Below are positions 31,677 to 34,514 of a DNA stretch of 34,514 nucleotides, in pieces. Numbering within the stretch: position 1 is the stretch's first letter; every line of letters starts with the position of its first letter. Below the pieces are notes generated by a model. It ran no database searches and had not been told where the DNA came from. It saw only the letters and a program-made list of their open reading frames with translations. The stretch is from Nonomuraea ceibae. Its GTDB lineage: Bacteria; Actinomycetota; Actinomycetes; Streptosporangiales; Streptosporangiaceae. The position numbers and the translations under genes were made by a program. Location: the NCBI RefSeq assembly GCF_019396325.1, contig NZ_JAHKRO010000100.1, positions 1-34,514 of the forward strand. Direction: 5' to 3'.

Positions 31677-32228
31677 TTGCGGGAAGACACCCGGTCCCGG
31701 ATCCAGGAGATCGCGCTCGGCCTCTTCATCGAGCAGGGCTACGAGGCGACCTCGCTGCGGGAGATCGCCGAACGGCTCGGCGTCACCAAGGCCGCCCTCT
31801 ACTACCACTTCAAGACCAAGGACGACATCGTCGCCAGCCTGGCCGAACTGCGCGTGGCCGAGCTGGAGGAGCTGCTGGAGTGGGCCAGGGCGCAGCCGAA
31901 GACCCCGCAGATGCGGCGCGAGCTGGTGCTGCGCTACGCCGACCGGCTGCGCCACCCGCGCTACCTGGAGGTCGCCCGGTTCCTGGAGCGCAACCAGACC
32001 GCGCTGCGCGACCACCCGAAGATCCTGCGGCTGCGCGAGGTGCTGCTGGAGATGGTCGCGGCGATGAGCGAGCCGGGCACCCCGGCGGTCACCCGGGTCA
32101 GCCGGTCGATGGCGCTGTTCACGCTGCACGCGCCCAAGTGGATCCGGCACGACGACACGCTGAGCGAGGAGGAGGCCGCCGCGGCCTCGCTGGAGGTGGC
32201 GCTGCGACTGCTGGAACCGGCCGACTGA
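31677..32228 (+). CDS. TetR/AcrR family transcriptional regulator
   Basis: A 183-aa TetR protein. The N-terminal helix-turn-helix is textbook: EIALGLFIEQGYEATSLREIAERLGVTKAALYYHFKTKDDIV (residues 11-52). The C-terminal helical ligand domain is of ordinary size. The start is TTG at 31677, chosen because no in-frame ATG or GTG lies upstream before the predicted promoter, the protein begins in the right place for the family, and AGG lies about 6 nt upstream. The operator at 31606-31623 suggests self-repression. Its target genes are not obvious; the flanking STAS and HATPase genes are in the same direction but have their own signals. Confidence 0.9.
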   Translation: MREDTRSRIQEIALGLFIEQGYEATSLREIAERLGVTKAALYYHFKTKDDIVASLAELRVAELEELLEWARAQPKTPQMRRELVLRYADRLRHPRYLEVARFLERNQTALRDHPKILRLREVLLEMVAAMSEPGTPAVTRVSRSMALFTLHAPKWIRHDDTLSEEEAAAASLEVALRLLEPAD

Positions 32229-32343
32229 CGAACGGGTTTTCCGGCCCCGAGCAGGGAGTCGCCGCCTGACCCGGCAGGGGGCGCGGATTGGGCCGCCGGA
32301 TCACGGGCAGAGGGCTTCCACGGTCGAGACGGGAGGAGACGCC

Positions 32344-32772
32344 GTGGAGGCGACGATAGCGCTCCGGCTGCCGAGGGACGCGGCCAGCGTTCCGCTGATC
32401 AGGCGGCTGTTCGACGGCACGCTACGGTCGCTGGGCGTCGAGCCGCAGATCCGCGACGACATCGAGCTCATGCTCTCCGAGGCGTGCTCCAACGTGATCA
32501 GGCACGCGGAGCCGAGCGAGGAGTACACGGTCACCGCGGGCGTGCGCGACGACCTGTGCGTGATCCGGGTGATCGACACCGGCGACGGCTTCGACCCCGA
32601 GGCGGTACGGCCCCCGAAACCGGGCGCGGAGCACGGCCGGGGGCTGCAGATCATGCGGGCGCTGGCCGACGACGTGCGGTTCGTCAACAAGCCGGAGGAC
32701 GGCGCCGTGGTGTGCCTGGAGAAGAGGCTGCGCTACAGCCCGGGGGCGGCGGGGCAGTTCCTGGCGTCATGA
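32344..32772 (+). CDS. RsbW-like HATPase (anti-sigma factor/serine kinase)
   Basis: A 142-aa GHKL ATPase of the RsbW/SpoIIAB type. The N box is SEACSNVIRHA, the G1 box IDTGDGFDP and the G2 box GRGLQIMRAL, all in order. Such proteins bind a sigma factor and phosphorylate an STAS antagonist; the STAS protein encoded at 31279 is a natural candidate partner. The GTG start has GGGAGGAG at good spacing. The gene ends with a 6-bp overlap with the convergent small membrane protein gene. There is no PP2C phosphatase or sigma gene nearby. Confidence 0.88.
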   Translation: MEATIALRLPRDAASVPLIRRLFDGTLRSLGVEPQIRDDIELMLSEACSNVIRHAEPSEEYTVTAGVRDDLCVIRVIDTGDGFDPEAVRPPKPGAEHGRGLQIMRALADDVRFVNKPEDGAVVCLEKRLRYSPGAAGQFLAS

Positions 32773-32901
32773 CTCCCTGGCGGTCAGGCTCGCCAGCAGC
32801 GCCAGCCAGACGAGCACGACCACCGAGATGAGGATCACGGCCAGGAACGACAGGGAGAGGGCGATCGCCAGGGACGCGACCGCGCTGAGCAGTGACCACA
32901 T
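32767..32901 (-). CDS. 44-aa single-pass membrane protein
   Basis: A short open frame, MWSLLSAVASLAIALSLSF continuing through AVILISVVVLVWLALLAS to TARES, is hydrophobic from end to end with a charged C terminus. This is typical of a one- or two-pass membrane miniprotein. It overlaps the convergent RsbW-like gene by 6 bp. A GGCAA-TCG-TTGCC dyad lies 2 bp upstream of its ATG (32904-32916). No Shine-Dalgarno sequence is visible. Random GC-rich frames rarely give an uninterrupted hydrophobic run of this kind, but expression is unproven and the function is unknown. Confidence 0.55.
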   Translation of the reverse strand: MWSLLSAVASLAIALSLSFLAVILISVVVLVWLALLASLTARES

Positions 32902-32980
32902 CTGGCAACGATTGCCCGCATAACACCATTTGATGCAGTTCAGCGCGGCCAGTTGGTCGTTATATGACGATATTTCGCCC

Positions 32981-33928
32981 TTACTCGGTGGTGTCGAGGC
33001 GGCCGGGCAGCAGGTCGAGCCGGCGCAGTATGACCCCCTCGCGCAACGCCCACGGGCACACCTCCAGCCGCTCCACCTCGAACAGGTCCATCACCGCGTC
33101 GGCGACGATCGCGCCCGCCGCGAGCTGCATGGCCCGCCCCTCCGACACCCCCGACAGCTCCGCGCGCTCCGGCGAGCCCATCGTGGTCAGCTTGACCGCC
33201 CAGTCGGCCATGTCCTGCCGGGACAGCGAACGCGACACGTACACGCCCTCGCTGCTGGGAGCCGCGCCGGCGATCCTGGCGAGCTGCTTGAACGTCTTGG
33301 AGGTGGCCACCGCCCGGTTGGGCTCGCCGAAGCGGACCACGTCGCCGACCGTGCGGGCGATCTCGGCCCGTACGTGGCGGCGCAGCGCGCGCACCTCGTC
33401 GGCGCCGGGCGGGTCGGCGCTCAGCCGGTCACGCGTCAGCCGCCCCGCGCCGAGCGGCAGCGACACGGCCACGTCCGGCTCCTCGTCGACGCCGCAGGCG
33501 ATCTCCAGCGAGCCGCCGCCGATGTCGAAGGCCAGCAGCCGGCCCGACGACCAGCCGAACCAGCGCCGCACCGCCAGGAACGTCAGCCTCGCCTCGTCGC
33601 GGCCCGACAGCACCTCGATGTGCACGCCGCAGCGCGCGTCGATCTCGGCCAGCACCTGATCGCCGTTGGCCGCCTCACGCACGGCGGAGGTGGCGAAGGC
33701 CACCAGGTCCTCCACGCCCTTGTCCTCGGCCAGCCGGACGGCCTCCGCCACGAACGCGCCCAGCCGCTCGACGCCCTCCCCCGACAGGTGGTTGCGCTCG
33801 TCGAGGTGCTCGGTCAGGCGCAGCTCCTCCTTGTGGGAGAAGGCGGGAATCGGCCGGGCGCCCCGGTGGGCGTCCACGACGAGAAGATGGACGGTGTTCG
33901 AGCCGATGTCCAGCACGCCGAGTCGCAT
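32981..33928 (-). CDS. Ppx/GppA family exopolyphosphatase/pppGpp phosphohydrolase
   Basis: A 315-aa ASKHA-fold phosphatase. The first phosphate loop is VLDIGSNTVHLLVVD at the N terminus, followed by FATSAVREAANG, and the second loop is LLAFDIGGGSLEI, all standard. The short length, lacking the C-terminal HD domain of E. coli Ppx, matches actinobacterial Ppx1/Ppx2-type proteins, which degrade polyphosphate or ppGpp-family alarmones. The ATG at 33928 lies 10 bp after the stop of the upstream P450 gene on the same strand, so the two are probably cotranscribed. Sequence alone does not separate polyphosphate from pppGpp specificity. Confidence 0.92.
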   Translation of the reverse strand: MRLGVLDIGSNTVHLLVVDAHRGARPIPAFSHKEELRLTEHLDERNHLSGEGVERLGAFVAEAVRLAEDKGVEDLVAFATSAVREAANGDQVLAEIDARCGVHIEVLSGRDEARLTFLAVRRWFGWSSGRLLAFDIGGGSLEIACGVDEEPDVAVSLPLGAGRLTRDRLSADPPGADEVRALRRHVRAEIARTVGDVVRFGEPNRAVATSKTFKQLARIAGAAPSSEGVYVSRSLSRQDMADWAVKLTTMGSPERAELSGVSEGRAMQLAAGAIVADAVMDLFEVERLEVCPWALREGVILRRLDLLPGRLDTTE

Positions 33929-33938
33929 GGCACGAACG

Positions 33939-34514
33939 CTACAGGTCCCCTTGTCGCACGGCGAAGCGGAGCCCGGTGTGGTCGAACGAGGCGGGCAGCG
34001 CGCCCTCCAGGCGCACCGAGGCGAACACCTCCCGCTCGCGCAGGAACGCGCCCAGCAGGCTCGACGCCGTGAACAGCACCAGGTCGCGGCCCGCGCACCG
34101 GGCGAACCCGGCGCTGAACGGCACCCCGGTGCGCGCGTCGCCGCCCGCCCACGCGCCGCCGCCGTCCAGCGGCTCGCCGTCGTCCCAGGCGTCGTCGCCG
34201 GTCCACAGGCCGGGGCGGTAGTGGTCGCCTGCCTCGGCGCGGTTCACGTACGGGCTGTAGATCGCCACAAGGCTGCCTTCGGGGACGCCCCACTCGGTGG
34301 GGCCGGTCGTGTCGCGCAGGATCGCCAGCGTGGTGGGCCACAACCGCACCGACTCCAACACCGCCGCCCGCACCCCCGCCCCGTCGACCCCGGACGGGCC
34401 TGGGTGGGTGGCGGCCCCGTCCGCGGCGGCCCCGTCCCTGGCGGCGGTCCCTTCTCCGGGAGTCCCGGGTGGGGCTGGGTGGGCGGGTGTGCTGGGTGGG
34501 CCCGGGTGGTGGGC
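33939..34514 (-). CDS. Cytochrome P450, C-terminal part (gene runs off the right edge)
   Basis: The last 191 codons of a P450 whose start lies beyond the window. The K-helix ExxR is ESVRLWPTT; the heme loop is PFSAGFARCAGRDLVLF with the ligand Cys. The pattern (FSAGFARCAGR, WGVPEGSLVAIYSPYVNR) is of the microsomal/class E-like type, unlike the P450 at 3600. The frame stays open to the edge, but the codons before the K helix (34374-34514) encode a Pro/Ala/Gly-rich stretch (HHPGPPSTPAHPAPPGTPGE and on) where a helical region is expected, a low-complexity insertion or a degraded segment. A GTG at 34373 could be taken for a start, but a 144-aa fragment would lack most of the enzyme. Confidence 0.72.
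   Translation of the reverse strand, partial: AHHPGPPSTPAHPAPPGTPGEGTAARDGAAADGAATHPGPSGVDGAGVRAAVLESVRLWPTTLAILRDTTGPTEWGVPEGSLVAIYSPYVNRAEAGDHYRPGLWTGDDAWDDGEPLDGGGAWAGGDARTGVPFSAGFARCAGRDLVLFTASSLLGAFLREREVFASVRLEGALPASFDHTGLRFAVRQGDL

Noticed and set aside
33939..34373. Separate 144-aa hypothetical gene starting at GTG 34373
   Set aside because: It begins at a P450 K helix and the frame stays open upstream to the window edge, so it is better read as the end of a longer P450.

Overview
The window is about 34.5 kb of very GC-rich DNA with strong G/C bias at third codon positions, frequent GTG/TTG starts, ATGA/GTGA gene overlaps, SARP, WYL and TetR regulators and several probable leaderless transcripts. 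This fits an actinobacterial chromosome. The Streptosporangiaceae (Nonomuraea-like) are my best guess from protein style, but no rRNA or other marker settles it. I see no tRNA, rRNA, insertion sequence, CRISPR array or phage module.

Layout, left to right. (1) 48-3554, minus strand: a fused anthranilate synthase (TrpE-TrpG) preceded by a 13-codon leader peptide with tandem Trp codons and three mutually exclusive hairpins, a complete-looking transcription attenuator. A degenerate-looking amidohydrolase follows it. (2) 3566-5356: a cytochrome P450 and a TetR regulator, translationally coupled, behind a perfect palindrome that overlaps a leaderless promoter. (3) 5353-13084: a GT39-type membrane glycosyltransferase, a large secreted modular subtilase, a CocE/NonD hydrolase and a WYL regulator. 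(4) 13100-21034: an SDR oxidoreductase, a DUF3311 plus sodium:solute symporter pair (monocarboxylate-type uptake), and a large AfsR/SARP regulator divergent from a DHA2-type MFS exporter, with four 11-bp direct repeats between them. (5) 21045-23456: a DUF6285 protein, an ACAD10/11-type acyl-CoA dehydrogenase and an ACAD10/LvaA-type kinase. This resembles the phospho-4-hydroxyacyl-CoA (levulinate-type) pathway, but the kinase has lost an internal block. (6) 23453-25606: a methyltransferase and a flavin disulfide reductase. (7) 25616-30265: a tightly coupled four-gene operon encoding a coiled-coil/possible DNA-binding protein, a RecB/Cas4-like PD-(D/E)XK nuclease with a four-Cys cluster, an unrecognised 475-aa protein and a Upf1/Dna2-like SF1 helicase. 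This is the best candidate for an undescribed system. (8) 30283-34514: a tandem GNAT acetyltransferase, a STAS anti-sigma antagonist, a TetR regulator with its probable operator, an RsbW-like ATPase, a 44-aa membrane protein, a Ppx/GppA phosphatase and the C-terminal part of a second P450 cut by the window edge.

Regulatory architecture is unusually legible. At least six starts (trpL, the first P450, GT39, the acyl-CoA dehydrogenase, the methyltransferase and the nuclease-helicase operon) sit 6-8 nt after a -10-like hexamer, with no convincing Shine-Dalgarno sequence. In two of them the -35 CTGACA contains the stop codon of the preceding gene. All functional calls come from reading motifs by eye. 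No database search was run.
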